From positions 806,001-870,000 of the forward strand of contig OZ255631.1 in the NCBI GenBank assembly GCA_965276835.1: 64,000 nt of DNA, given 5' to 3'. This document shows, one piece after another, positions 53,802 through 62,885 of this stretch. The position numbers were made by a program, and so were the translations under genes. Position 1 is the first letter of the stretch. The number at the start of each line of letters is the position of its first letter. This stretch comes from BOG-932 sp965276835. Lineage in GTDB: Bacteria; Pseudomonadota; Alphaproteobacteria; BOG-932; Roseiterribacteraceae. Under the pieces are notes generated by a model. The model saw only the letters and a program-made list of their open reading frames with translations, did no database searches and had not been told where the DNA came from.

Positions 53802-55759
53802 TGTTCGGTAAACTGACCTGGGATGCGATCCCGTTTGGCCAGCCGATCCAGATGGTGACGTCGGTCGTCATGACTTTGGCGATCTGGGGCATTCTCGGCT
53901 GGCTGACCTGGAAGGGCCGCTGGCCGTATCTGTGGCGCGAGTGGCTGACCAGCGTCGACCATAAGCGGATCGGCATCATGTATATTACGCTGTCGCTGGT
54001 CATGCTGCTGCGCGGTTTCGCCGACGCCATCATGATGCGGTCGCAGCAGGCGTTTTCGACGGGCGGCGGCGCGGGCTTCCTGCCGCCCGAACATTACGAC
54101 CAGATTTTCAGCGCCCACGGCACCATCATGATCTTCTTCGTGGCCATGACCTTCATGGTCGGGCTGATGAATTTCGTCGTGCCGCTGCAACTCGGCGTCC
54201 GCGATGTGGCCTTCCCAACCTTGAACTCGGTCAGCCTGTGGCTCACGGCCTCGGGCGTGCTGCTGATCAACCTGTCGCTGGTGGTGGGGGAGTTCGCGCG
54301 CACCGGCTGGCTGGTTTATCCGCCTTTGTCGGAGCTTAAATTCTCGCCCGGCGTCGGCGTCGATTACTATCTGTGGGCGCTCCAGATATCGGGCATCGGC
54401 ACCTTGCTGACGGGCGTCAATTTCGTCACCACGATCCTGAAAATCCGCGCACCGGGCATGGATCTGATGCGGATGCCGATCTTCTGCTGGACGGCGCTCG
54501 CCTCCAACCTCTTGATTGTCGCGGCGTTTCCGATCCTGACGGCGACATTGGCGATGCTGCTGCTCGACCGATATCTCGGCTTCCATTTCTTCACCAACGA
54601 TGGCGGCGGCAACGCCATGATGTTCATCAACCTCATCTGGGCCTGGGGCCATCCGGAGGTCTACATCCTGATCCTGCCGGCCTTCGGTGTGTTTTCCGAG
54701 GTGATCAGCACCTTCTCCGGTAAGCCTTTGTTCGGCTATCGCTCGATGGTGGCGGCGACGATGGCGATCTGCATCCTGTCCTTCATCGTCTGGCTGCATC
54801 ATTTCTTCACGATGGGCGCTGGGGCCGACGTCAACGGCTTCTTCGGCGTCGCGACGATGATCATTGCCGTGCCCACGGGCGTGAAGATCTTCAACTGGCT
54901 TTTCACGCTTTATGGCGGCCGCGTGCGCTTCACCGTGCCGGTGCTGTGGGCGCTGGGTTTCATGGTCACCTTCACCATTGGCGGCATGACCGGCGTTCTG
55001 ATGGCGGTGCCGCCTGCCGACTTCGTGCTGCATAACAGCCTGTTCCTGGTGGCGCATTTCCACAATGTGGTCATCGGCGGGGTGCTGTTCGGCGCCTTCG
55101 CCGGCTACAATTACTGGTTCCCCAAGGCGTTCGGCTTCACCTTGGACGAACGGCTGGGCAAGGCGTCGTTCTGGTGCTGGATCGTCGGGTTCTATGTCGC
55201 CTTCATGCCGCTTTACGTGCTGGGGCTGATGGGCATGACCCGGCGCATGCAGCATACCGACGACCCGGCCTGGTCGCCGCTGCTGTGGGTCGCGGCCGGC
55301 GGCGCGGCGATCATCGCAGCGGGCATCGCATTCCAGATCGCGCAGCTGGTGGTGTCGATCCGTACCCGCGACAGCCGCCGTTGCGGCGCCGATCCTTGGG
55401 ACGGGCGGACACTGGAATGGTCCACCGTCTCGCCGCCGCCGCATTACAATTTCGCCGTGATGCCGAATGTCGAGGGGCTGGACGCCTATCGCGGCATGAA
55501 GATCAGGGCGCACGAGGAGACGCCGAAGACACCGGACTATGCGGCGATCCATATGCCGCGCCGTACGCCGACCGGTTTCGTCACCGCCTTCTTCGCCGTC
55601 GTCACCGGCTTCGCATTGATCTGGCACATCTGGTGGGCGGTGATCCTGGGGCTGCTTGGCGCGCTCGTCACCTTCCTGGTTTTCGCCTGGCGGCCGCGCG
55701 ATGAGTATGAGATCGACGCCGCGGAACTGGCCCGGCTGGAAAAAGGAACCGGGACATGA
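53801..55759 (+). CDS. cyoB: Cytochrome bo quinol oxidase subunit I
   Basis: The 652-residue integral membrane protein (12 or more TM segments) carries the haem-copper ligands: SVDHKRIGIM, HGTIMIFF (first His), AWGHPEVYILILP with the His-Tyr cross-link, WLHHFFTMG (CuB histidines) and AHFHNVVIGG (haem ligands). It reduces O2 to water with ubiquinol electrons and pumps protons. The ATG at 53801 overlaps the cyoA stop (TGATG). The C-terminal part after 530 is shorter and simpler than E. coli CyoB. Confidence 0.97.
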   Translation: MFGKLTWDAIPFGQPIQMVTSVVMTLAIWGILGWLTWKGRWPYLWREWLTSVDHKRIGIMYITLSLVMLLRGFADAIMMRSQQAFSTGGGAGFLPPEHYDQIFSAHGTIMIFFVAMTFMVGLMNFVVPLQLGVRDVAFPTLNSVSLWLTASGVLLINLSLVVGEFARTGWLVYPPLSELKFSPGVGVDYYLWALQISGIGTLLTGVNFVTTILKIRAPGMDLMRMPIFCWTALASNLLIVAAFPILTATLAMLLLDRYLGFHFFTNDGGGNAMMFINLIWAWGHPEVYILILPAFGVFSEVISTFSGKPLFGYRSMVAATMAICILSFIVWLHHFFTMGAGADVNGFFGVATMIIAVPTGVKIFNWLFTLYGGRVRFTVPVLWALGFMVTFTIGGMTGVLMAVPPADFVLHNSLFLVAHFHNVVIGGVLFGAFAGYNYWFPKAFGFTLDERLGKASFWCWIVGFYVAFMPLYVLGLMGMTRRMQHTDDPAWSPLLWVAAGGAAIIAAGIAFQIAQLVVSIRTRDSRRCGADPWDGRTLEWSTVSPPPHYNFAVMPNVEGLDAYRGMKIRAHEETPKTPDYAAIHMPRRTPTGFVTAFFAVVTGFALIWHIWWAVILGLLGALVTFLVFAWRPRDEYEIDAAELARLEKGTGT

Positions 55760-56373
55760 GTGCCGCGGCCATTCACGGCGAGCCCGTGGCCCGAACAAAC
55801 CCGGGTCCGGCATCCAAGCGCATCGTCGTCGGCTACGGATTCTGGGTCTTCCTGCTCAGCGACTTCGTCATGTTCTCCGCCTTCTTCGCCGCCTATGCGG
55901 TGCTGGGCAAGGAGACGGCGGGCGGCCCAACTGGGGCGCAACTGTTCGACCTGACCAAGGTCGCGGTCGAGACCGCCTGCCTGCTTGCCTCCAGCTTCGC
56001 CTGCGGCATGTGGACCGTGGCGATGCGTGCCCGGATCATGCCGGCGGCCTATATCGCCGCCGCCTTCACCTTCATGCTCGGCCTCGCCTTTGTCGGGCTG
56101 GAAGTTCAGGAATTCGCCAAGATGATCGCCGAAGGGGCGGGGCCGCAACGCAGTGCCTTCCTGTCGTCGTTCTTCGCGCTGGTCGGCTGTCACGGGCTGC
56201 ATGTCAGCATTGGGCTGGTCTGGATGATCGTGATGGTCGCCCAGATCGCGACGCGTGGGACAACACCCGGCATCCTGCGCCGCTTCATGTGCTTCAGCCT
56301 GTTCTGGCACGCGCTGGACATCATCTGGGTAGCTTTGTTCACCGTGGTCTATCTGATGGGGGCGGGACGATGA
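55756..56373 (+). CDS. cyoC: Cytochrome bo quinol oxidase subunit III
   Basis: The 205-residue protein has about five TM segments. The start GYGFWVFLLSDFVMFSAFFAAY and the middle CLLASSFACGMW are typical CyoC. LVGCHGLHVSIGLVWM and FSLFWHALDIIWVALFTVVYLMGA close the protein. It supports the oxidase core. The ATG overlaps the cyoB stop (ATGA) and its stop overlaps cyoD. Confidence 0.95.
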   Translation: MSAAAIHGEPVARTNPGPASKRIVVGYGFWVFLLSDFVMFSAFFAAYAVLGKETAGGPTGAQLFDLTKVAVETACLLASSFACGMWTVAMRARIMPAAYIAAAFTFMLGLAFVGLEVQEFAKMIAEGAGPQRSAFLSSFFALVGCHGLHVSIGLVWMIVMVAQIATRGTTPGILRRFMCFSLFWHALDIIWVALFTVVYLMGAGR

Positions 56374-56759
56374 CCGACGAGGCACACCACAACGACCCGT
56401 ATGACACCGCGCCCGGCGATCAGAGCGCGGAGGAGATATTCGGCGGCATCCGCAATTACTTCATCGGCGCGGCGTTCGCCGCGATCCTGACCGCCGCCTC
56501 GTTCTGGGCGGTCGGCACCGGCCTGATCTGGGGCCCGGGCATCCCGATCGCGCTCGGCGTTCTGGCAGTGGCGCAGATGGGCGTCCACTTGGTTTTCTTC
56601 CTGCATCTGTCGACCGGACCGGACAACGCCAACAACGTCCTGGCGCTGGCCTTCGGCGTCCTGATTGTCGTGCTGGTGGTCGGCGGATCACTGTGGATCA
56701 TGGCCAACCTCAACCACAACATGCTGCCGATGGACCAACTCATGCGGATGCAGCGGTAG
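56370..56759 (+). CDS. cyoD: Cytochrome bo quinol oxidase subunit IV
   Basis: The 129-residue protein has three TM segments: GAAFAAILTAASFWAVGTGLI, PIALGVLAVAQMGVHLVFFLHL and VLALAFGVLIVVLVVGGSLWIM, the usual CyoD pattern. The ATG overlaps the cyoC stop. The window holds no cyoE, so haem O synthase is encoded elsewhere. Confidence 0.92.
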   Translation: MTDEAHHNDPYDTAPGDQSAEEIFGGIRNYFIGAAFAAILTAASFWAVGTGLIWGPGIPIALGVLAVAQMGVHLVFFLHLSTGPDNANNVLALAFGVLIVVLVVGGSLWIMANLNHNMLPMDQLMRMQR

Positions 56760-56856
56760 GCATACTCCGCCCCAAAGATTGGGCTGACAGACCGTTCGCG
56801 CGTCTGTACAAATCCCTCCGTTAACGATTCAAAACATCGACCAGGGAGGACGCCCA

Positions 56857-57954
56857 ATGAAGTTGGGTATGTTCATGATGCCGAACCATCCGCCGCACCG
56901 GACGTATGCGGATGCGCACGCGCACAATCTGGACACGCTGACTTTCGCGGATCGGATGGGGTTCGTCGAAGGCTGGGTCGGCGAGCATTTCACGTCCAGG
57001 CGTGAGCCGGTTCCCTGTCCCGATATCCTGATCGCCCAGGCCTTTGCGCTGACCAAGAACATCCGGCTGGGCGCGGGCGCGTTCCTGCTGCCCTATCATG
57101 TGCCGGTCGAGCTGGCGCAGCGTATTTCGTACCTGGATCACATCTCCGGCGGGCGTTTCATGGCCGGCATCGGGGCAGGGGGATTGCCCACCGACTACGA
57201 GCTGTTCGGCGTCGACGGCGCGCATGGCGAACATCGCGAGCGGATGAACGAGGCCATCGATCTCATGATGAAAATCTGGACCTCCGGCGGACCGTTCAAG
57301 CATGAGGGCAAGTATTACAAGGGCGAGATTGCCACCGGCATTCCGGAGCTCGGCCTGCAGTTCCACCTGAAGCCGTTCACCAAGCCGCACCCGACCATCG
57401 CGATCGCCGGCCTCAACGAATATTCGCCGACGCTGAAGTTCGCCGGCAAGCGCGGTTTCACTCCGATGAGCTTGGCCTGGAGCCCGGATTACCTGCTGAC
57501 CCATTGGGAAGCCTACGCCCAAGGCTGCGAGGAGGCCGGCCGGCCGGCGCTGCGCTCCCAGTGGCGCGTCGGCGTCGAAAGCTTCATCGCCGACACCGAT
57601 GCCGAGGCGCGCAAGCTGGCCCTGGAAGGCGAGCTCGGCATTTCCTGGCGCACCTACCTTCTGCCGATGCTGAAGGAATGGGGGATGCTGGGCGCGTGCA
57701 AACACGACCAGAGCGTGGCGGATTCCGACGTGACCGTCGAATATCTGATCGACAAGGTCTGGATCGTCGGCAGCCCCAAGACCGTGATCGACAAGCTGGG
57801 CGCCATGCGCGCCAAAGTCGGCGATTTCGGCTGCCTGCTGCAGATCATGTACGACCATCTCGAGCAGTTCGAGGCCTATCGCTATTCGCTGACCGCGCTG
57901 ATGGAAGAGGTGCAGCCGGTCTTCGCGCAGTCTGAGGCGGTGGCTGCGGAATGA
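56857..57954 (+). CDS. LLM class flavin-dependent oxidoreductase
   Basis: The 365-residue protein matches the luciferase-like TIM-barrel monooxygenase family: MKLGMFMMPNHPPHRTYADA, GFVEGWVGEHF, GGRFMAGIGAGGLPTDYELFGVDG. It probably uses reduced FMN and oxygen. A strong ribosome binding site (AGGGAGGA) precedes the ATG. Its stop overlaps the ATG of the alpha/beta hydrolase gene (ATGA), which argues for a two-step pathway with it. Confidence 0.88.
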   Translation: MKLGMFMMPNHPPHRTYADAHAHNLDTLTFADRMGFVEGWVGEHFTSRREPVPCPDILIAQAFALTKNIRLGAGAFLLPYHVPVELAQRISYLDHISGGRFMAGIGAGGLPTDYELFGVDGAHGEHRERMNEAIDLMMKIWTSGGPFKHEGKYYKGEIATGIPELGLQFHLKPFTKPHPTIAIAGLNEYSPTLKFAGKRGFTPMSLAWSPDYLLTHWEAYAQGCEEAGRPALRSQWRVGVESFIADTDAEARKLALEGELGISWRTYLLPMLKEWGMLGACKHDQSVADSDVTVEYLIDKVWIVGSPKTVIDKLGAMRAKVGDFGCLLQIMYDHLEQFEAYRYSLTALMEEVQPVFAQSEAVAAE

Positions 57955-59930
57955 CGATGAGCCGAGGTCTGGCGGACGACAGCTACTTCGGCAAGCCTTT
58001 CATCGACGCGGACGAGTGGCGGGATAAGCCCCGCCGCCACCGCTATATCCACGGCGGCTTTGAGGGCACCGACACGCTCTTCGCCTTCTATTTCCCGAAG
58101 GACGAGGAATATCAGGGCCGCTTCATCCACATGCTGCAGGGCGGCACCGGCGGCAGCGAGCACACCGCCTATCAGTCGGTGCTGGGCGAGACCGACATGA
58201 TCGACTTCGCCGCGCAGTGCGGCGCGTTCTATGTCGAATCCAACCAGGGCCACACCGACATCACCGGCGAGTACATGAAGATGGACCCGACGGTGACCAG
58301 TTGGCGGGCCAGCGCCCAGACCGCGCGCTATGCCCGCAAGCTGGCCAAGGAAATCTACGGAGAGACGCCGCACCACGCTTATATTCTCGGCGGTTCGGGC
58401 GGCGGCTTGCGCTGCGCCGTGTGCATGGAAAACACCGAGGGCGTGTGGGACGGCGGCGTGCCCTATATCGCCGGGCCTTGTGCGCTGAACGGCCCGTCGG
58501 TCGTCATCAACGCGGCGCGGGCGTTGGGGCCGAAAGTCGAGGATGTGATCGATGCGATGGCGCCGGGCGGCAGCGGCGATCCGTTCGGCGGGCTGAATAA
58601 CGAGCAGCGCGATGCGCTGGCCCTGTTCTACAAGGTCGGCCTGCCGCGCGGTGCGGAGTTCTCGCTGCGCGGTTCGGCGATGGACGTCACCATCGGCATG
58701 GCGATCCTGACCTCCACCCTGTTCTACGACCCGACGCTGATTTCCGACTTCTGGACAGTGCCCGGCCATATCGGCGCCGACGGCGGGCTCGATAGTGCTG
58801 TGCTGAACGTCACTGCCAAGGTGGCGCGGCTGATCACACGGCGCGATCTTGGTGACAACGCGGACGTCGCGATCACGCAAGGCTTCTGGGGCCAGTCGAC
58901 CGACGATTCGCCGATCGGCATCGTGCTGGATCGCCCGATCGATTTCGCCAAGGTGCCGGGCTCGCGAGTCACCGTCCTGACCGGTCCGGAAGAGGCGCGG
59001 CGGCGCGTCTGCATCGCCACGGCGGACGACGCCCTTCTGATCGGCCTGCATATTGGCGAAAAACCTTTAGAAAACATTGTGATCGGAGACGAACTTCATT
59101 TCGACAATCGGGATTTCCTGACCTTCTGCCTGGCCCACCGCTATCAGGTCGACCGGCCTTTGCCGTCGACTTCGGCCCTCTGCGCGCTGGGGCAGCCGAT
59201 CTATCCCCAGCGGCCGATCAACCAGGCGACGACCCTGGTCGGCGTCAACCAGACCGGCCGCTTCGACGGCAAGATGATCTTCGTCAACAACATGTTCGAC
59301 ACCAACGAGTTGGCGTCGAACGCCGCAGATTATATTCCGCTGGTGAAGCAGCAGTTCGGGCCGGATATCGACGACCGCTGTCGCCTGTGGCTGAACGACA
59401 ATACGACCCATATCGGCCCGCAGGGTGCCGTTCAGTCGACCTATCTGATCAAGTTCATGGGCGCCGTGCAGCAGGCGGTCCGCGACGTGATCGCCTGGGT
59501 CGAGGAGGGTAAGGCGCCGCCCGCCAGCACCGGTTTCACCTTCACGCCGGATGCCGGCATGGCGCTGGCGGCAGCCGCCGACGCGCGTTTGGGCGTTCAA
59601 CCCGTGGTCCGCGCCTTCGCCAACGGCGGTATTCGCGCCGACGTGTCGGTCGGAGAGGCGGTGGAGTTCACTGTCGAAGCCGAAGCGCCACCCGGCGCGG
59701 GCACCATCATCGCCGCCGAATGGGATTTCGACGGCACCGGCTCATGGCCGATGAAGCACGCCGGCATCGACGGCAATGCCCGCAGCATTGGCCTGACCGT
59801 CACACACCGCTTCGACAAGCCGGGAACCTACTTCCCCTCCGCGCGCGTCACAGCCCACCGCGAGGGCGATGTGAACGCGGTGCATCGGCTGCAGATCAAT
59901 TTGGCGCGGGTTCGGGTGGTGGTGTCGTAG
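57951..59930 (+). CDS. Alpha/beta hydrolase with C-terminal PKD-like domain
   Basis: The 659-residue protein has a nucleophile elbow, GGSGGGLR (about residue 150), a late Asp in NMFDTNELASNA and His in NTTHIGP, giving a plausible S-D-H triad. The C-terminal 100 residues (about 560-659) are PKD-like: EWDFDGTGSW, VTHRFDKPGTYFP. No signal peptide is visible, although PKD domains are usually extracellular. The family lies near tannase/feruloyl esterase-type hydrolases, but no exact match can be named. It is translationally coupled to the luciferase-like oxidoreductase. Confidence 0.65.
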   Translation: MTMSRGLADDSYFGKPFIDADEWRDKPRRHRYIHGGFEGTDTLFAFYFPKDEEYQGRFIHMLQGGTGGSEHTAYQSVLGETDMIDFAAQCGAFYVESNQGHTDITGEYMKMDPTVTSWRASAQTARYARKLAKEIYGETPHHAYILGGSGGGLRCAVCMENTEGVWDGGVPYIAGPCALNGPSVVINAARALGPKVEDVIDAMAPGGSGDPFGGLNNEQRDALALFYKVGLPRGAEFSLRGSAMDVTIGMAILTSTLFYDPTLISDFWTVPGHIGADGGLDSAVLNVTAKVARLITRRDLGDNADVAITQGFWGQSTDDSPIGIVLDRPIDFAKVPGSRVTVLTGPEEARRRVCIATADDALLIGLHIGEKPLENIVIGDELHFDNRDFLTFCLAHRYQVDRPLPSTSALCALGQPIYPQRPINQATTLVGVNQTGRFDGKMIFVNNMFDTNELASNAADYIPLVKQQFGPDIDDRCRLWLNDNTTHIGPQGAVQSTYLIKFMGAVQQAVRDVIAWVEEGKAPPASTGFTFTPDAGMALAAAADARLGVQPVVRAFANGGIRADVSVGEAVEFTVEAEAPPGAGTIIAAEWDFDGTGSWPMKHAGIDGNARSIGLTVTHRFDKPGTYFPSARVTAHREGDVNAVHRLQINLARVRVVVS

Positions 59931-59954
59931 AACTGTCGGAAATGGGTGGATAAG

Positions 59955-61286
59955 ATGGCGCTTACGAGGCTTGTGATGGTCGCCGCAATCTTGCTTGCTC
60001 CCGTGGCGTCTACCTCGGCAGCGCTCGCCGCTCCCCAGGATTGCCACGTCGGTTCCTATGGCCTGAGCGACGGCAGTGCGGTCGATATCGCACCGTCGGA
60101 CGACGACATGCTGCGCTGGCGCATGTTCAGCGGCGAGACAGGGCAGCTCCACCCGAACAAGGACGGCACATGGAGCAGCACCTTCGGCTGGACCGGCAGG
60201 CCGGATGGCAAAACAGTCTCCTTCTCCGATTGCGCCCAGGGCGAGATCGCCTTCGACAAGGCGAGCGGGCACCGCATCGCATTCGACGTCAGCGACACGA
60301 CCTTCGACAGCCACGGCATCAAGCTGGCCGGTCGGCTGGTGATGCCGCAGGGCGGCGGCAAGGTGCCGGTGGTGATCTTGGTGCATGGCTCAGAGCACGA
60401 CTCCGCGATCGATTCCTATGCGCTGCAGCGCATGTTCCCGGCACAGGGCATCGGCGCGTTCGTTTACGACAAGCGCGGCACCGGCGCCTCCGGCGGCGCC
60501 TACACGCAGGATTTCAATACGCTGGCCGACGACCTGGTCGTGGCGACGCAGGAGGCGCGCCGCCTTGCGGGGGCACGCGCCGGCCGCGTCGGCTATCAGG
60601 GCGGCAGCGAGGGCGGCTGGGTCGCGCCGCTGGCGGCGAACCGCACGCCGGTCGATTTCGTCATCGTCAGCTTCGGCCTTGCCGTGACGGTACTGGAAGA
60701 AGACCAGGAGAGCGTCGCGCTCGACATGAAATTCCACGGCCATTCGGCCGACGACACGAAGAAGGCGCTGGAACTGGCGCGCGCGGGCGAGCGGGTGATC
60801 GAAACCGGTGACAGAGAAGGCTTCGCGGAATTCGATGCGCTGCGGCAGAAATACAAGTCCGAGCCCTGGTATAAGGACGTGCATGGCGACTTCGTCTTTT
60901 TCATCATGCCGTTGGACAAGGCGCAGACCGAGGCCGCCGCGAAGCAGTTCGATTTCCACACGCCCTTCCGTTACGAGCCGATGCCTGCCTTGCGCGCATC
61001 GACCACGCCGCAGCTATGGGTGCTGGGCAGCGACGACCTGGATGCGCCGAGCGGCGAAACGTCCAGGCGCATCAAGTCGCTGATCGCCGCCAGCAAGGAC
61101 TACACCTTGGCCGTCTATCCGGGCGCCGAGCATGGCATGACCGAATACGAGCTGGACCCGAAAGGCGAGCGCCTCTCCACGCGTTTCGCGCCGGGCTATT
61201 TCCAGATGATGGCCGACTTCATCCGCAATGGCCGCATCGGCAGCCGCTATGGCGATGCCGCGATCACGCAGGCGCCGACGCGTTGA
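59955..61286 (+). CDS. Exported alpha/beta hydrolase
   Basis: The 443-residue protein has a signal peptide (ALTRLVMVAAILLAPVASTSAALA), a beta-rich N-terminal region (about 25-135, resembling lipocalin-like or DUF-type domains before hydrolases), then a hydrolase with VVILVHGSEHDS, YDKRGTGASGG, the GGSEGGW elbow (Ser), and late D (GSDDLD) and H (PGAEHGM). It is probably a periplasmic esterase or peptidase. The ATG at 59955 is preferred to a GTG nine bases up. Confidence 0.8.
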   Translation: MALTRLVMVAAILLAPVASTSAALAAPQDCHVGSYGLSDGSAVDIAPSDDDMLRWRMFSGETGQLHPNKDGTWSSTFGWTGRPDGKTVSFSDCAQGEIAFDKASGHRIAFDVSDTTFDSHGIKLAGRLVMPQGGGKVPVVILVHGSEHDSAIDSYALQRMFPAQGIGAFVYDKRGTGASGGAYTQDFNTLADDLVVATQEARRLAGARAGRVGYQGGSEGGWVAPLAANRTPVDFVIVSFGLAVTVLEEDQESVALDMKFHGHSADDTKKALELARAGERVIETGDREGFAEFDALRQKYKSEPWYKDVHGDFVFFIMPLDKAQTEAAAKQFDFHTPFRYEPMPALRASTTPQLWVLGSDDLDAPSGETSRRIKSLIAASKDYTLAVYPGAEHGMTEYELDPKGERLSTRFAPGYFQMMADFIRNGRIGSRYGDAAITQAPTR

Positions 61287-61297
61287 GTTGCTGGTGC

Positions 61298-62278
61298 TCA
61301 CGACCTGAACCGCGCGCGGTAATCCTGCGGCGTCGTCGTCAGCAGGCGCAGGAAGCTGCGCCGCATCGTCTCCTCCGAGCCGAAGCCGCAGCGCTGCGAA
61401 ATCCGCTTAACCGGCAGACCTGACTCCGAAAGCATGCGCCGCGCAGCCTCTACCCTCAGCCGTTCGACCGCGCGGGCAGGGGTCAGGCCGGTGGCTTGGG
61501 CGTAGTGCCGGCTGAAGCTGCGTTCGCTCATGCCGGCCTGGCGGGCCAGGACGGTCAGCGAGATGTCGTCGGCGAGATGGTCGCCGATCCATGCGTGCAG
61601 CGCGCCGAATTTGTCGTCCGCTGTCTGCAAGGACAGGGCGGCGCTGAATTGGGCCTGCCCACCCGGACGCTTTAGGAAAACCACTAGATAGCGCGCGACC
61701 GCCAAGGCCATGTCGCGACCCAGATCTTCTTCGACGAGCGCTAGTGCAAGGTCGATGCCGGCTGTCACGCCGGCGGAGGTCCAGATCGGCCCGTCGCAGA
61801 TGAAGATCGGATCGGATTCGACGCGCACGGCCGGGAAGCGCCGGGCGAGTTCGACGCAGAACGACCAATGGGTCACCGCGCGCCGTCCGTCCAGCAGGCC
61901 CGATGCTGCGAGCATGAACGCGCCCGTGCAGACCGAGGCGACGCGGCGCGCCTTGTTTGCCCGCCGCCGCACCCAGTCGACCAGTAACGGATTCGCGGCG
62001 GCATCGTCGACGCCCCGGCCGCCGGCGACCATTAGCGTATCCAGTGGGGCGCCGACGGGCGGCAGCGACTCCGTGGAGAGCCCGAGCCCGGCGGAGGACG
62101 TAATTTTATCGCCTTGCGCCACTACCCGAACCGCATAAGGCGGCTCGCCGCCCGCCTCGACAACGAAATCGTTGGCGGAGGCGAACACCTGTAGCGGACC
62201 CGTGACATCGAGCAGTTGCACCGCCGGAAAGGCGAGCACTTCGATGACGCGGACAGCGGCGAGCGTGACGTTTGGCAT
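61298..62278 (-). CDS. GlxA-family transcriptional regulator (DJ-1/PfpI + AraC)
   Basis: The 326-residue regulator joins an N-terminal DJ-1/PfpI-like domain (LAFPAVQLLDVTGPLQVFA, DTLMVAGGRG, SVCTGAFMLAASGLLDG, H in THWSF) to a C-terminal AraC-type HTH (about 220-320: ISLTVLARQAGMSERSFSRHYAQATGLTP, RRMLSESGLPVKRISQRCGFGS). It should act as an activator responding to a small ligand. The ATG at 62278 was chosen from family-like spacing; GTG at 62317 and ATG at 62296 are alternatives. It diverges from the SnoaL-like gene. Confidence 0.85.
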   Translation of the reverse strand: MPNVTLAAVRVIEVLAFPAVQLLDVTGPLQVFASANDFVVEAGGEPPYAVRVVAQGDKITSSAGLGLSTESLPPVGAPLDTLMVAGGRGVDDAAANPLLVDWVRRRANKARRVASVCTGAFMLAASGLLDGRRAVTHWSFCVELARRFPAVRVESDPIFICDGPIWTSAGVTAGIDLALALVEEDLGRDMALAVARYLVVFLKRPGGQAQFSAALSLQTADDKFGALHAWIGDHLADDISLTVLARQAGMSERSFSRHYAQATGLTPARAVERLRVEAARRMLSESGLPVKRISQRCGFGSEETMRRSFLRLLTTTPQDYRARFRS

Positions 62279-62320
62279 ATGCGGCCGAGCGTGCATGGCG
62301 ATATTCGGGCTGTCCACATC

Positions 62321-62416
62321 TATTTGGCGGAAAACGAGGGGTTATTGGCGCTCCCGCCGAAACTCTTGTCCCCACATGGATTTTACGGCAGCGGCGATGG
62401 TCCGCTCCGCCAAATA
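62321..62416. promoter_or_regulatory. Widely spaced inverted repeat between divergent genes
   Basis: TATTTGGCGGA (62321-62331) and TCCGCCAAATA (62406-62416) form a perfect 11-base inverted pair on the two sides of the glxA-type / SnoaL-like intergenic region. This arrangement suits one regulator controlling both genes. The right copy lies just before the ribosome binding site of the SnoaL-like gene. Confidence 0.5.
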
Positions 62417-62428
62417 ACGGAGATTCGC

Positions 62429-62818
62429 ATGACGAGTATCACATTCACCAAAACCAACCCGCCCGAATGGTTGCTGGCGATGTGGAGGGAGATCGACGAG
62501 AAGACTTTCGGCAAGGGCTTCGACTGCTTCGCCGAGAATGCCGTGTGCAACCTCGGTGTCGCCGATTGGCACGGGCGCGAAGCCATTCGCCGGAACTTGC
62601 GCGACTTTATCGACAAAGGCTTTACCGCACTTCACGACGTCGTCGAGTACTGGGACAGCCCGCTGCTCAAGGTCTTCCACGGCAAGGTCACGATGACATT
62701 CGACGACCCCGGGACCGCGAGCGTGAAGCCGACGATGGCGCATTTTTTCTATATGGACCCGGCCGATCCCACCAAGGTGGTCCGGTGGGTCGGTTCCGTC
62801 GGGCCGACGGGATTCTAA
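62429..62818 (+). CDS. SnoaL-like / nuclear transport factor 2 family protein
   Basis: The 129-residue protein has the cone-shaped alpha+beta SnoaL fold pattern (WREIDEKTFGKGFDCFAENAVCNLGVADWHGREAIRRNLRDF, then strands and a FFYMDP segment). Its function may be an isomerase, a hydrolase or a ligand-binding protein. CGGAGA lies about 8 bases before the ATG. It is probably controlled by the divergent GlxA-type regulator. Confidence 0.75.
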   Translation: MTSITFTKTNPPEWLLAMWREIDEKTFGKGFDCFAENAVCNLGVADWHGREAIRRNLRDFIDKGFTALHDVVEYWDSPLLKVFHGKVTMTFDDPGTASVKPTMAHFFYMDPADPTKVVRWVGSVGPTGF

Positions 62819-62838
62819 CTTGGTTTGAGCTTGGAATT

Positions 62839-62873
62839 GGGCGGGTTGGCGTTCATAGCCCGCCCTTTCTTTG
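62839..62873 (+). terminator. Terminator after the SnoaL-like gene
   Basis: GGGCGGG and CCCGCCC arms enclose a loop of about 14 bases and are followed by TTTCTTT. It lies between convergent genes and could serve both strands. Confidence 0.7.
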
Positions 62874-62885
62874 ACCGCTCGCCAG

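Noticed and set aside
53441..55813. 790-codon open frame on the minus strand
   Set aside because: Antisense to cyoB, composed of low-complexity H, R and D; the opposite strand has the haem-copper ligands.
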